A stretch of 64,000 bases of DNA from Halopseudomonas formosensis (GCF_900115905.1 NZ_FOYD01000002.1:248001-312000), one strand, 5' to 3'. Shown: positions 24,450 to 34,144, counted from the first letter of the stretch. The notes: a model not told the origin generated them from the letters alone. Made by a program: numbers and translations.

Positions 24450-25010
24450 TCACCAGTTCGCCGTTTCCCAGCTGGATTTGATGGGCTGGCCGTTGTACTG
24501 CGGCTGGCCCTCGGACTCTGTGAATTTGTCCAGCACCGCCTTGTTGCTGTGGGTGTGGGACTGGCTGACTGCCGTGTCGATCTGCGCCGGCGAGCTGGAC
24601 GGCCCGTCCTGAATGCTGGCCCACTGGATGACCACATCCATGGACTCGTACTCGGCGACCTTCACCCAGGCGTCATCCGCCTCGACGTAGGCGTACAACG
24701 CAGAGCCAGCGTCGACAGTAGGATCGCCGCTGGCATCGATCACCAGCACCAGTGCGTTACGCTCCAGCGCCAGCGCATCCCGGGCGGCAATATCTGCCAC
24801 CACCTCCAGCGCGTTGTAGTCCGTCAGTGCATCAGTGATCGCCGCGCTGATCAGCGCATTGATCATTGCTGAGTTGCCGACGGCCCGGGCAACGCCTGAG
24901 CTGTTGGTCAGGTACGACTCGGCGACGCTGCCGTTCTCGACGTAGTAAAAGGAATCCGGCTCAAGCGAGCCGGGCAGGGTTGCGACTTTGTAGAATTTAA
25001 CCAGTGCCAT
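24450..25010 (-). CDS. Phage tail fibre protein, N-terminal domain paralogous to the DGR target
   Basis: A 186-residue protein; start 25010 (MALVKFYKV) overlaps the preceding stop region. Residues 9-30 (LPGSLEPDSFYYVENGSVAE) match the N-terminus of the DGR target. Its C-terminus (SQSHTHSNKAVLDKF then YNGQPIKSSWETANW) has the His-rich SHTHSN motif of phage fibre shafts. It probably forms the base of the fibre on which the target protein sits. Confidence 0.75.
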   Translation of the reverse strand: MALVKFYKVATLPGSLEPDSFYYVENGSVAESYLTNSSGVARAVGNSAMINALISAAITDALTDYNALEVVADIAARDALALERNALVLVIDASGDPTVDAGSALYAYVEADDAWVKVAEYESMDVVIQWASIQDGPSSSPAQIDTAVSQSHTHSNKAVLDKFTESEGQPQYNGQPIKSSWETANW

Positions 25011-25012
25011 GC

Positions 25013-25228
25013 TTACCACTCCGATCCGTGCCAAATTGCGCCGGAGCCAAGCTCCGACATGAAATCATCCCAGGTGCCGCCGGGGTTGCGTGCCTTCCAG
25101 CTCTCGAACGCACTGGCCCCGGGCGGGCCCTGCTCCCCCTCCGTCACGCACAGCACGTCCGGGGCAGGCTCTACGCTCACTACGTATTCCCGCTCCTCGT
25201 GCAGCACGTGGCATTTGTAGCAACGCAT
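25013..25228 (-). CDS. Small tail protein with collagen-like GPPG motif
   Basis: A 71-residue protein overlapping the previous gene by one base. The part EGEQGPPGASAFESWKARNPG and then GTWDDFMSEL is a module common in phage fibre proteins that links a short collagen-like turn to a WKxxNP helix. It probably belongs to the fibre or baseplate. Confidence 0.7.
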   Translation of the reverse strand: MRCYKCHVLHEEREYVVSVEPAPDVLCVTEGEQGPPGASAFESWKARNPGGTWDDFMSELGSGAIWHGSEW

Positions 25229-25797
25229 CAGGCATCTCCTATGGTGACGGGGCCCTCCCAGTACCGGTGCTCGGTGCCGTCCGGGTAGCGCACCTCCAGC
25301 CAGTACCAGCTGGCAGTGGGCGGGATGACCTGGTTAGCGCCGATCACCCGCTCGATGGTGCCGGGGCCGGTGATGGTCAGCCCGGTGCCGAGCCCCAGCG
25401 TCATCAGGGTCGCACCGCCGGGCCGGTCAAACAGGTGCATCTCCACATCGCACCCGGTCAGATCCACTGGCGGCTGATAGCGCAGCTCGCCACCCCGCGG
25501 CTGGCGGCCGGTAGCGCTGATGCTGTTGATCTCCAGCGTGTCCGCATCCACCACCCGCATCCGGTGCGGGCGCTCCCTGGGCGGGTCGCGGTTGAGCTCC
25601 GGCATGTGCTGCACACCGGTCAGCCAGCAGGGCCAGCTGTCGGTCTGGATGCCGTGGCCGAGCACCTGCAGCTGCACTGGTGCGCCTGCTGTGATGCTGG
25701 TGACCGGTTTGTAGACCCAGGTGGGCTGCATGATGCGGAGGGTGGATCGGTGAGTGGTGCCTGGGATCAGACACAGTGGTGCGTTGGCCGGGCGCAT
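25228..25797 (-). CDS. Tail protein of unknown family
   Basis: A 189-residue, beta-rich protein. The segment TAGAPVQLQVLGHGIQT then MRVVDADTLEINSISATGRQ resembles the oxygen-binding-like or ubiquitin-activating beta modules often seen in phage fibres (short strands and a V-D-A-D-T turn). It lies in the tail-tip region between recognised fibre genes. A later in-frame Met at 25731 is possible. Confidence 0.6.
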   Translation of the reverse strand: MRPANAPLCLIPGTTHRSTLRIMQPTWVYKPVTSITAGAPVQLQVLGHGIQTDSWPCWLTGVQHMPELNRDPPRERPHRMRVVDADTLEINSISATGRQPRGGELRYQPPVDLTGCDVEMHLFDRPGGATLMTLGLGTGLTITGPGTIERVIGANQVIPPTASWYWLEVRYPDGTEHRYWEGPVTIGDA

Positions 25798-25844
25798 AAT
25801 GCACTCCTGCAGTTGAAAGCCATGGCGGGTATGCCATCTGATAT

Positions 25845-26570
25845 TTAATCGATAGGTTCATCGGGGAGATAGATTTCTTCAGGTCGCTCCCGAAGTGCGC
25901 AGCCTATGTGGTAGTTGGCGCCATAGCGATCCACACTCAAATCCATATTGAACAACGCCTGAATGCCTGGGCCGTCTTCAAAAAACATACGAAGCACATG
26001 CCCATTATCTTCCAGGGTGGTAGCGGCCACACCAGAGGTGATTTCCACCTCTAAAGGCCCAGGGGCTCTAATCAACAATGATGCCCCCCAGTAAATAGAG
26101 AGCTTCGCTGGCACCCGCATAGCCGCTCCTGGCGGCATGTCCTCGGGAATCGCTAACTCTACGTCATATCCCACGCCACTCGATCCGACATACACGTCAA
26201 CATCGGTAGGTGATAGGGTGTAGGAGAGGACACCGACATCCTCATGATTGGTCGCGACGAGAATTTTTCCCCAGCCGCCACCGGGAGCGGCTCCCCCTGA
26301 TTGCATGATCTCATTGAGGGCGCCAGCAGTAACGCCGCAGTAAATTACGCTTCCCTCTGGCCACGCCTGCGCCAGCGTTTCCTCCTGGCCTCTCTGCAGT
26401 GTCGCCACACCACCGTCCACCTCCGCGCGAACTATCTCCCACCTCGAGGCCGCAGCAGACGAGTCGGCAATGGTCAGGAGATACTCGCCGTCGGGGAGAT
26501 CCAGCAGAGCCGTTTCAGAGCCTGACGCCAGCTCTATTGGCCGCGCCCAGTTATTTATGAAATTCAGCAT
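25845..26570 (-). CDS. Tail protein of unknown family
   Basis: A 241-residue protein. ATG 26570 follows GGAG at 5 bases; the open frame extends further upstream through a poly-G run but without a site. The N-terminus (FINNWARPIELASGSETALLDLPDGEYLLTIAD) is typical of phage tail-tip proteins that begin with a short loading domain. The rest is beta-rich with no known motif. Confidence 0.65.
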   Translation of the reverse strand: MLNFINNWARPIELASGSETALLDLPDGEYLLTIADSSAAASRWEIVRAEVDGGVATLQRGQEETLAQAWPEGSVIYCGVTAGALNEIMQSGGAAPGGGWGKILVATNHEDVGVLSYTLSPTDVDVYVGSSGVGYDVELAIPEDMPPGAAMRVPAKLSIYWGASLLIRAPGPLEVEITSGVAATTLEDNGHVLRMFFEDGPGIQALFNMDLSVDRYGANYHIGCALRERPEEIYLPDEPID

Positions 26571-26580
26571 GATTACTCCG

Positions 26581-26727
26581 TTATGTGAAGCACACGGGCT
26601 CGTCGGCGGGCCCCGCGATCTCGTTGGTGGCAGGATTCCAGCTGGCGTATCTATGGTCGGCGTCGGTGGAGGTATTCCCCCCCCCCCCACCGGCCCGGCC
26701 GGGGTGAGCGCACCACTCAGGTACCAC
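26581..26727 (-). CDS. Small tail ORF containing a 12-G homopolymer
   Basis: A 48-codon frame from GTG 26727, with AGGAGG 8 bases upstream, fills most of the gap between two tail genes. It encodes VVPEWCAHPGRA, a run of glycines from the G12 tract (plus-strand C12 at 26677-26688), then NTSTDADHRYASWNPATNE and a short end. The good ribosome site and protein-like ends support coding. Slippage in the tract would change the reading frame of the second half. Confidence 0.5.
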   Translation of the reverse strand: MVPEWCAHPGRAGGGGGNTSTDADHRYASWNPATNEIAGPADEPVCFT

Positions 26728-26741
26728 TCGTGTTTCCCCTC

Positions 26742-28352
26742 CTATATCCACCCATTTAAATACCGGTCTGGGTAGTCCGCAGCTCTGGCTACCTGATCGG
26801 TCAGGGGGTTGTAGAGCGCGCGGGCTGGATAGGTGCCGCCACCCCCCGGAGGGATGACCGCCATTGTCCCGTGAATACCGGACGGACTGATGGTGGGCGG
26901 CACGCGAGCAGGCCTCTCTGGAACACCGTCTCCGCGCTCATATATCACCAGCCCTTTTGTTTTCGAGCATCTCGTATCGCTCTCAGTTGCGCGGGCGTAA
27001 TCCCCTCTGTTGGCGCTGATGCGCCCAACCTCAATCCGCCGGGGGGCGATCCGCGCACCAGATGGAATGGCGCCTCCTATATCTCGGATCGCTACTGCGT
27101 CCTGCCCGAGCCTCAAGATCGCGCCGGCCTCATCTGGGCGCTCATCGATGACGGTGTCCTGGCTGTCCTGGTCTGCAGGAAGGCCTGTCATGGTGGCGCT
27201 GGAGTTGATTGAATACGATCCCACGTAGAAATTTTGAGGATATCCTGGCACTCGGTTGTTGTTAGTGGCGCTGAGCGTGCTCGTGATAGCTCTGTGAAAA
27301 TGCACTGAAACCTCGCCCCCGCCAGAGTTTCTGAGGGTAATCTTCCCGTCGGTTATGCGGGTTTTTGATACCTCCCAGTGCATGAAATAGCTGTCGCCAT
27401 CGGTATTTATAATATGGCTGCCCGACGTGTCTGAGCCTTGATCCTCGCGCACCTCAATATCAGCGTAGAAGTATCTGACACTATCTCCGTCAAGGTAGGC
27501 GCCTATAATAACGTCGGCCACGGCGTGTTCTTCCAGGAAGCTCCCCACCGCAATCTCCCCGGAGACATTAACGCCAATTGGCACCCCTGAATCTGGCTGG
27601 ATGTCATCCCCTCTGCCTGCGGGGCTCCACCAGAAAAGATCCGATTCCCGATCGTAGCTAGTGACTCCCAGGCAGTCGTTTGCGGTGGCTGTAATGGTGA
27701 TGTCAAGCGACAAATCGCCGGCCTCAGACTCGGTGATCTCAACCACAGCAACGCCGACATAAAAGGCCACTAAGTTTGCCCCTGTGCCATTGCTCCACCG
27801 AAAAGCAACCAGTCTGCGCCGCCCATCAGCCGAGCGATCTAGCTCGTCCATGGTCGCCAAGCGCACTTCAAATGAGTTGCCAGTGTATGGGTTAACGAGC
27901 TCTGTGATGCCGGACAGAATCGCTGAAGTAGGGACCTGAGCTGCGGCCACCGTTTTCTCAATCTGCCCCGGCGTAACATCTCTCAGATATATCTCTTCTC
28001 CGTCGAAACTGAGCGCCAAGGCCCTCAGCCCTGATTGAGGCAGCTTTGTCAGGCTGTCGGCAGTCGCCACCAGGCGGCGCCCAAGCGAGGTGCCGCCTAG
28101 CGCGTACAGGCGCGGCGACACAGGCGGGTCGGGGTGGCCCACATCCCAGACCGCTGATGATTCGAGCGGGGCATATCTTGGACCAGGCCTAGGGGTGGGG
28201 ACATTGGATAGGCTGGGCAACTCAATGCGTGGCCTCCCTCCTCCTGGCTCCAGCCACTGCACGTCTCCCTCTGTGTAGACAAGCCCATGGTATGGGTACG
28301 GATCAATCGCCTCGATCTCGAATGGCACTGGCCACGCCCCTGCTTCGCTCAT
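26742..28352 (-). CDS. Large tail protein of unknown family
   Basis: A 536-residue protein, not recognised. It has scattered beta-rich segments (FEIEAIDPYPYHGLVYTEGD, VAVVEITESEAGDLSLDITI) and no enzyme motif. Codon use has more A/T-ending codons than the neighbouring head genes. It overlaps the gene before it by 4 bp. It is probably a tail-tip or central-fibre component, by position. Confidence 0.65.
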   Translation of the reverse strand: MSEAGAWPVPFEIEAIDPYPYHGLVYTEGDVQWLEPGGGRPRIELPSLSNVPTPRPGPRYAPLESSAVWDVGHPDPPVSPRLYALGGTSLGRRLVATADSLTKLPQSGLRALALSFDGEEIYLRDVTPGQIEKTVAAAQVPTSAILSGITELVNPYTGNSFEVRLATMDELDRSADGRRRLVAFRWSNGTGANLVAFYVGVAVVEITESEAGDLSLDITITATANDCLGVTSYDRESDLFWWSPAGRGDDIQPDSGVPIGVNVSGEIAVGSFLEEHAVADVIIGAYLDGDSVRYFYADIEVREDQGSDTSGSHIINTDGDSYFMHWEVSKTRITDGKITLRNSGGGEVSVHFHRAITSTLSATNNNRVPGYPQNFYVGSYSINSSATMTGLPADQDSQDTVIDERPDEAGAILRLGQDAVAIRDIGGAIPSGARIAPRRIEVGRISANRGDYARATESDTRCSKTKGLVIYERGDGVPERPARVPPTISPSGIHGTMAVIPPGGGGTYPARALYNPLTDQVARAADYPDRYLNGWI

Positions 28353-28696
28353 AACGATCCCGCTCGATCTGCAAAATCAAAAACAATCTCCCTGTTCTCC
28401 GCATCGGTCATCGTCATCTGCACGATAGGGCGAACGCGGAAATACCCGCTGCCGTCCATGGCCTCAACATATATCGGCTCGTCGGCGTAGACGCGCTCCT
28501 GCTCTGTCAGGGGGCTGGCAATCCCTCCCCCTCCGCTGCCGCCACTCCCTGGCTGATATGCCCGCTCCACATACCCCCGCCGCGAGGGTATGCCGCCCCG
28601 TGGCTCTTCCGGGCGCAGGGTTGGCATGGGGCGGTCTGGGCGCTGGCTGAGGCCGTCAACCAGCTCTCTGATCTGCCTGTTCTGCTGAGTGCTCAT
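28349..28696 (-). CDS. Small tail protein of unknown family
   Basis: A 115-residue protein from ATG 28696 (MSTQQNRQIRELVDGL). The middle is proline/glycine-rich (RPEEPRGGIPSRRG, GSGGSGGGG), suggesting a linker; the C-terminus has strands (SGYFRVRPIVQMTMTDAEN). It lies 1 bp after the preceding tail gene. Confidence 0.6.
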   Translation of the reverse strand: MSTQQNRQIRELVDGLSQRPDRPMPTLRPEEPRGGIPSRRGYVERAYQPGSGGSGGGGIASPLTEQERVYADEPIYVEAMDGSGYFRVRPIVQMTMTDAENREIVFDFADRAGSL

Positions 28697-28697
28697 A

Positions 28698-30434
28698 TCA
28701 AACCTCCAATACGTCAACTGGCGGCGCAACGCTGTAGGTCGCAGTCCGGGTTGCGGCTATCTCGTCGCGCCACTGATCCGGGATGGCCGGGGTGTCGATC
28801 GCGAAGCGGCGCGGGTAGCGGTTTTCCGGATTCCAGGTGCCGATGGAGTGGGCCCCAGCAAAGCCGGGCAGCTCCGGATCGTATGGCGGGTCGCTCCACT
28901 CCTTGCTCAACTGGGTCGGCAGGGTGCCGGAGATGGTCGGGCCTGGCGCATCGGTAAACGTCGGTGCCGGCGGTGTAGTCAGCGGGCTGCTGATCGCCTC
29001 GGCAGTACCGCGGCTGACAGCGATGGTCAGCGTCAGCAGTGCCGATCCGGTGGCCGTGTCCACCTCATCCACCGCGCTGATCACTGTGCCGGTCGCGGTC
29101 ACGCCCTGGTCGAGCATCCGCACCCGGTGGCCGGCATCCACACCCAGCGCATGGGCCAGGGGTATCTGCCAGCTCACGGTATTGCCGCGCTGCGCAGCCA
29201 GCAGCTGGACGCGAGCGCGACTCAGGGCGCAGGTCACCGCCCGGTTGAGTCGGGCCTGATCGCGCCGGGGCAGCCCGGTAATAGGCTGCTGCTCCGGGAC
29301 GCCCTCGCCGTCCAGCACCGTCTGCCCGTCTTCCCATATCCGATCCGCCTCGGTGTCGGTATCCAGCACCACCCGATCGCGACGGATCACCGGGCCGACC
29401 GCTGCCACGGCATCGGGGATCTCCAGCGTCAGGCGGTACTGCTCCACAGCCCGCTGCGTCCAGCGCACGGCGGCTTGGAAGTCTGCGCCCAGCAGCAGGT
29501 CAGTGTTCTTGTTGTACCAGGGTGAGCCCGGCCCCTCGGTAATGTCGCCCGGCAGGCGGTACCAGGTCGCGCTGGTCAGAAACCAGCCCGCAGAATCCAC
29601 CGCGCCCACGATCATCTCGATGTCCGGCAGCTCGGAGGAGTCGGACTTCCAGTTGATGAAGCCGTCGATGGAGGTGTTGCCCCCAAGCGCAGGATGCATC
29701 CAGCTGTAGTTCTGGTTTCGCTGCCGGTATCGGCTGTAGCGATAGTCCAGCTCCAGCTCGACCACGTTGGTGGTTTCGCTCAGGGTGGCCAGGCTCACAT
29801 CCACCGACTCATACAGCGTCGAGCCCGGCGCAAACTCCCAGTGCACACCGTTCTGGTGCCACGGGCTGATGCGCGGGTTGCCGTCGCGGTCGGCAGACAG
29901 GCTGGCCGGCCTGGTGCTCAGCCGCTCCTGGGCATAATCCCAGCGCGAGCGGCCGGCAACCGGCTCGAACACGTCATCCGACCACAGCCCGCCCACCAGC
30001 GCATCAATCGCTGGTATCTCCATGGCCTCCACGGTATCGACCAGCCGGGTGGTCGCCTCGCAGGTCAGCACCCGGGTCACCACGTCGAACTCAGGTTGCA
30101 CCAGCGAGCCGGTGAAGCGGCGGCTGCTGATCGCTGGATCGCCCGACACGATGAAGTCAATGCTCACCGGCTGGCCTGTGTAGGCAAGCGCATCTACCGG
30201 CCCATCACCCAGCCACAGCGCGAACGTGGCTACGCTGTCGCCGTCCTCGCTGCACTCAATCCGCACCGCGCCGGTGATCTGGTCGGTTACATCCACACTG
30301 CCCAGCCGCACCTGAAGCGTCCAGGCAAAGCTCGGGCCGGGGGTGATGACAACCGTGTCGATATCCGGCTCGCCCCCGCCGCTGGGCGGCAACGAGTTGA
30401 GAGGCAGGCTGTTCAGCGGATAGCTGTTCAGCAT
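28698..30434 (-). CDS. Tail tip protein (putative)
   Basis: A 578-residue protein following the tape measure by one gene. The N-terminal part (WTLQVRLGSVDVTDQITGAVRIECSEDGDS, VSIDFIVSGD) resembles the start of tail-hub proteins, where a beta barrel presents residues for tail-tip assembly. The family is not certain. Translation is coupled to the upstream gene (1-bp gap). Confidence 0.65.
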   Translation of the reverse strand: MLNSYPLNSLPLNSLPPSGGGEPDIDTVVITPGPSFAWTLQVRLGSVDVTDQITGAVRIECSEDGDSVATFALWLGDGPVDALAYTGQPVSIDFIVSGDPAISSRRFTGSLVQPEFDVVTRVLTCEATTRLVDTVEAMEIPAIDALVGGLWSDDVFEPVAGRSRWDYAQERLSTRPASLSADRDGNPRISPWHQNGVHWEFAPGSTLYESVDVSLATLSETTNVVELELDYRYSRYRQRNQNYSWMHPALGGNTSIDGFINWKSDSSELPDIEMIVGAVDSAGWFLTSATWYRLPGDITEGPGSPWYNKNTDLLLGADFQAAVRWTQRAVEQYRLTLEIPDAVAAVGPVIRRDRVVLDTDTEADRIWEDGQTVLDGEGVPEQQPITGLPRRDQARLNRAVTCALSRARVQLLAAQRGNTVSWQIPLAHALGVDAGHRVRMLDQGVTATGTVISAVDEVDTATGSALLTLTIAVSRGTAEAISSPLTTPPAPTFTDAPGPTISGTLPTQLSKEWSDPPYDPELPGFAGAHSIGTWNPENRYPRRFAIDTPAIPDQWRDEIAATRTATYSVAPPVDVLEV

Positions 30435-30435
30435 G

Positions 30436-30933
30436 TCAGACCTCCCGGCAGATCAGCTGCCAGCTCACGTCGCCGGCGTTCTCCTCGGTGGGTGGCGTCA
30501 CCAGCACCGTGAACTGTGGGTACCAGTACACGCTGTACTGGCTGGCACCCGGCACCGGGGTAATGGTCACCGCCCGCCCTGAGCGTGTGACCGGTGTCGG
30601 CACCCAGTTCTTGCCCACCAGAGCATGGGCGCCCACAGGCACATCCGGGCGCGGGTCGCTCGTCAGCGTGACGCTGGTACCGGTGGTGGCCATGCGCTTG
30701 GGCTTGGGGCAGCGCAGCGTGTGCTGCGCGTCCCAGTCCAGGGCATCCAGCCCGGTCGACATCCAACCGGTGCCGCTGATGGTGATCAGCTCCTTGCGCC
30801 AGTGACGCATGCGCACAGTCGCGCCACCGGCCAGCGTGACGTCCGTCGCTCCGCCCGCTTCGGCGTAGCTCACGTCCGGCGTGCCGGCATGCGGCGGCAC
30901 GGTAATGCCGCCCAACATCAGGGGTGCTGCCAT
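30436..30933 (-). CDS. Tail protein of unknown family, after the tape measure
   Basis: A 165-residue beta-rich protein. The region RMRHWRKELITISGTGWMSTGLDALDW is typical of distal-tail-like proteins that precede the hub. It sits directly downstream of the tape measure, the slot of lambda M/L-type tail-tip genes. Confidence 0.6.
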   Translation of the reverse strand: MAAPLMLGGITVPPHAGTPDVSYAEAGGATDVTLAGGATVRMRHWRKELITISGTGWMSTGLDALDWDAQHTLRCPKPKRMATTGTSVTLTSDPRPDVPVGAHALVGKNWVPTPVTRSGRAVTITPVPGASQYSVYWYPQFTVLVTPPTEENAGDVSWQLICREV

Positions 30934-30955
30934 GGGTTACCTCGGTTGATCAGGG

Positions 30956-33900
30956 TCAGCGCTTGCGCAGCTTCTTCACGCGCACAGCGCGATGCAGAGC
31001 GTCCACCACGTCCTGGGTGGCGCGCATTTCGTAGCTTTGGCCGTCCATGTGCAGGTGCACAGGTGTGCCGCCCGCACCCGCGGCGTTCGGGGCTGGCACC
31101 GGGGGCAGGTACGGTATGTGCCGGGCGATGTTCGAGACCAAGCCGCCCTCGGCATAGCCGCGCAGTGCAGCCATGCCATAGCGGCGGAACCGTTCCATGA
31201 ACTCCAGCGCACCGGGCTCACGCATGCGGTGCTTGGGCTGCACATACTCGTCAGCGTGAACGAAACCGGCAATCTGGTACTTGCTGCCGGGGCCCGTCCA
31301 GCCGCCTCGCGAGAACCCGGGGATGGGGCCATTCAGCCGGTTGCTGATATCCGTCACATCTACCGTGCCACCCGGGCTGGTGAGCGTTACCGGCAGGGTC
31401 AGTTCCTTTTTCATGGACTCGGCCAGCGCCACGATCTGCTGGCGGATGCGCTCGAGCTGCGCCTCGTCCAGATCGAAGCTGACCTGCATGTCCTTCAGAT
31501 CCGCCGCCTTGCCCTTGGTGGCCTCGATCTCATCCCTGATCGCCTGCAGTTTCTGCTCGGCATCGGTGCGCTCGATATCATTGGCGGCCAGTTCGATACC
31601 GCGCAGCTGCTTAATGAACCCCTCAAATCCGTAGGTGTTCTCCCCTGCTTCGGCCAGCTCCTGCAGCATCTGCACTGCGGCGCGGGCGTTGGCCTGGGCC
31701 GCTTCGAAGTCACGGCGAGCCAGCGCCTGCTGGGCAGCAACCTTTAGCTGTTGCGCCCGGCCGTAGGAGGCTTCGTCCCTGCCGCCGGAGGCGAGGTTCG
31801 CCAGCGCATTGGTGTAGAACTTCTCGATATCGAGGCGCTTTTTCTTGACATCCTCAACGCCCTTGAGGGCATCACGCTCGGCCTTTTCCTGCTCCTTCAG
31901 GTGGTCCTTGAGGTTTTTCAGCTGCTCGGCCTGCTGGGTTTTCAGCAGGTCAATGTACTGGCGCTGAGACTCGGCTTCTTGCCGCCGCAGCTCATCGCGC
32001 TCAGCAGCGGCTCGCTCGGCCTCTTGGCGCAGCTCTGTCGTGGTGCCGGTCTGCACGTTCAGCAGCAGATCCCGATAGGCGCGCAGCGCGTTCGCTTCCG
32101 CCTCCAGTTCTTCCTTGCTGTAGATGAATGAATCCAGGGTGCGGGACATGCCGGTGTTGTTCAGGGCGCGGTCGATGTCCTGCAGGCGGGCCTCGACTTT
32201 ATCCAGCTCGGTCACCGAGCCGGATGCTGCAGCCATCATGTAACCAATACGCTTGCCAAGGTCGACGAATTCAGACCCACCCTGCACTGCCGCGCCTGCG
32301 ATGCTGACCAGTGCACTCGCCAGCGCCACCAGGTTCTCCATTACCACGGGGTCTGAGATGGTGTCCCGCAGGCCCTCAATTGCATTAATCAGCGGGCTCA
32401 TGTCGGCCTCGCCGATGGACTTGGTCCAGGCGTTGTTCAGGCGTACCAGCGCATCCTCTGTGGTAACTGCCATGTCATCAACAGCTGTGCCGAGGCTATC
32501 CACCTGACTCAGCAGGGCGGGAACCCACCTGCTGGTGGTCAGCTCCCCCTCTTTGGCCATGGCCGCCAACTGCTCCCGGGTCACGCTCAACCCCTTGGCC
32601 AGCGCATCAGCAATGGCCGGGGTGTTGCGGATGACCGAGTTGAAGGCGTCACCACGCAGCACGCCGTCCTGCAGCGCATTACTCAGCTGGTTGATGGTGG
32701 CTGTGGCCTTCTCGCCCTTGGCGGCGCTCGCCACCAGGCCGAGGCCGATCGCCTCGACAAACTGCAGGGCCTCGCTGTCTGTGAACCCGCGCTCACGCAG
32801 CGGACCGAGGGCGTTGATGTACACCTCGGCATTGTTGGTCATGCTGGTGTAGGTGCGATCGCTGATCTCCTCCAGCCGTTGCATGCCGTTTTCGTAGTCC
32901 TGCTGGGTGCTGGCTGCCAGCCGCATGCGGTCGTTCAGCTCCACCCAGGCATCGGAGATGCTGGCCACACCGCGCAGCGCACGGATGGCCATATACCCGC
33001 CCCCCACGGCACCGATGCCGCCAAGCATCGGGAGGCTGCTCATGCTGCGCTGCTCGGCATTCAGCTCGCGGATGGCTCTCTGCGTTTCGCGCACACGCTG
33101 CGTCATAGTGCGCTGGGCCAGGGCCAGCTCACGGGTGGTCAGGTTGCCGGAGCGGCGCAGCAGCTCGTACTGCTGTCGGGTACGTCCCACTTCGGCCTGC
33201 AGCGCACGATACCGATTGACGCCCAGATCATTGCGGGCCTGCTCCAGTGCAGTCTGGCGGGCCGCGATAGCAGCCTGACGCTGCTCTGCGGTCAGCCGGG
33301 CAAGGCTCTGCCGGGTGGCCTCGTGACGCCGGGCGGCCGCAGCCGCCTCGGATTCGCCGGCGGCAGTCGCCTGGCGGATGGCCTCGCGCTGGGTGCGCAG
33401 GCGCTCCAGCGTCTCCGACACGGCGCGGCGGTAGGTCGCCTCCGCCTCCGCCCGCTCCTTGGCGGACAGGGTGCCATCACGGGTCACAAGCCGGTACTGC
33501 TCTCGCAGGGCCAGCAGTTCACGCTGGGCTGCCTCGATGCTACCCACGCCCAGGGCTGAGCGGGCGCTGCGCATGGCGGCGTCGGCCTGCCCTGCCTCCA
33601 GAGCGCTGCGCAGCTCGTTGGCCAGGCGCACCTGCTCGGCAGTCAGATTCCGAGTGTCGACCCCGGCAGCACGCAGCTCCTCGCGCCGGCGGCCGATCTG
33701 GCTGGTCAGGCTGGATTCGGCGCGCTCAAGCGTTCGCAACTCGTTGACCGCATCGCGGTACTCGGTTTGCATTGCCCGGGAGGGGCTGGCTGTACTGGCC
33801 AGCGCGGTGGCCAGCTCACGCACTCGATCGCGGGCGCTGCGCAGCTCTCGGCTGGTATTCTCCAGCGAGGTTTCCAGGTCCCGGAATGCATTGACCTGGC

Positions 33901-34012
33901 GCAGCGGCTTTTCTACCTGCTGCACCAGCTCACGGTATTCTTTGCGAAAGCGCCCAATGCCCCGCGTGGCTTCATCCACATTGGCCGTGAGCCGGAGTTC
34001 AACCTCAGACAT
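30956..34012 (-). CDS. Tail tape measure protein
   Basis: A 1018-residue protein that sets tail length and helps DNA ejection. Residues 1-320 are coiled coil rich in Arg, Glu and Gln. Residues about 330-560 hold the tape-measure N-terminal domain pattern (INQLSNALQDGVLRGDAFNSVIRNTPAIADALAKGL). A glycine/alanine hydrophobic segment at about 331-350 could span a membrane. It begins within the last codons of the gpT-like frame, as in lambda. Confidence 0.93.
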   Translation of the reverse strand: MSEVELRLTANVDEATRGIGRFRKEYRELVQQVEKPLRQVNAFRDLETSLENTSRELRSARDRVRELATALASTASPSRAMQTEYRDAVNELRTLERAESSLTSQIGRRREELRAAGVDTRNLTAEQVRLANELRSALEAGQADAAMRSARSALGVGSIEAAQRELLALREQYRLVTRDGTLSAKERAEAEATYRRAVSETLERLRTQREAIRQATAAGESEAAAAARRHEATRQSLARLTAEQRQAAIAARQTALEQARNDLGVNRYRALQAEVGRTRQQYELLRRSGNLTTRELALAQRTMTQRVRETQRAIRELNAEQRSMSSLPMLGGIGAVGGGYMAIRALRGVASISDAWVELNDRMRLAASTQQDYENGMQRLEEISDRTYTSMTNNAEVYINALGPLRERGFTDSEALQFVEAIGLGLVASAAKGEKATATINQLSNALQDGVLRGDAFNSVIRNTPAIADALAKGLSVTREQLAAMAKEGELTTSRWVPALLSQVDSLGTAVDDMAVTTEDALVRLNNAWTKSIGEADMSPLINAIEGLRDTISDPVVMENLVALASALVSIAGAAVQGGSEFVDLGKRIGYMMAAASGSVTELDKVEARLQDIDRALNNTGMSRTLDSFIYSKEELEAEANALRAYRDLLLNVQTGTTTELRQEAERAAAERDELRRQEAESQRQYIDLLKTQQAEQLKNLKDHLKEQEKAERDALKGVEDVKKKRLDIEKFYTNALANLASGGRDEASYGRAQQLKVAAQQALARRDFEAAQANARAAVQMLQELAEAGENTYGFEGFIKQLRGIELAANDIERTDAEQKLQAIRDEIEATKGKAADLKDMQVSFDLDEAQLERIRQQIVALAESMKKELTLPVTLTSPGGTVDVTDISNRLNGPIPGFSRGGWTGPGSKYQIAGFVHADEYVQPKHRMREPGALEFMERFRRYGMAALRGYAEGGLVSNIARHIPYLPPVPAPNAAGAGGTPVHLHMDGQSYEMRATQDVVDALHRAVRVKKLRKR

Positions 34013-34144
34013 GCTTGCCTCGCTTGGGCGGATTCAGTGCGCGCAGGAACAGCGACCACGGATACTCCAGCACCCGGTGGTGCCCCATCGTGGTCAGTTG
34101 ACAGATAACCTCATCGAGGTTGGCTAGGCTGGCTGAGGCGCTTT
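34005..34144 (-). CDS. gpT-like extension read by -1 frameshift from the tail chaperone
   Basis: In the -1 frame relative to the gpG-like gene an open stretch ends at 34005, 8 bp into the tape measure start. It has no start codon of its own. It encodes SASLANLDEVICQLTTMGHH then RVLEYPWSLFLRALNPPKRG. The zero frame has ACC AAA GCG at about 34147-34139, where slippage on AAA would enter it. This is the tail assembly chaperone G/GT arrangement of siphophages. Confidence 0.65.
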
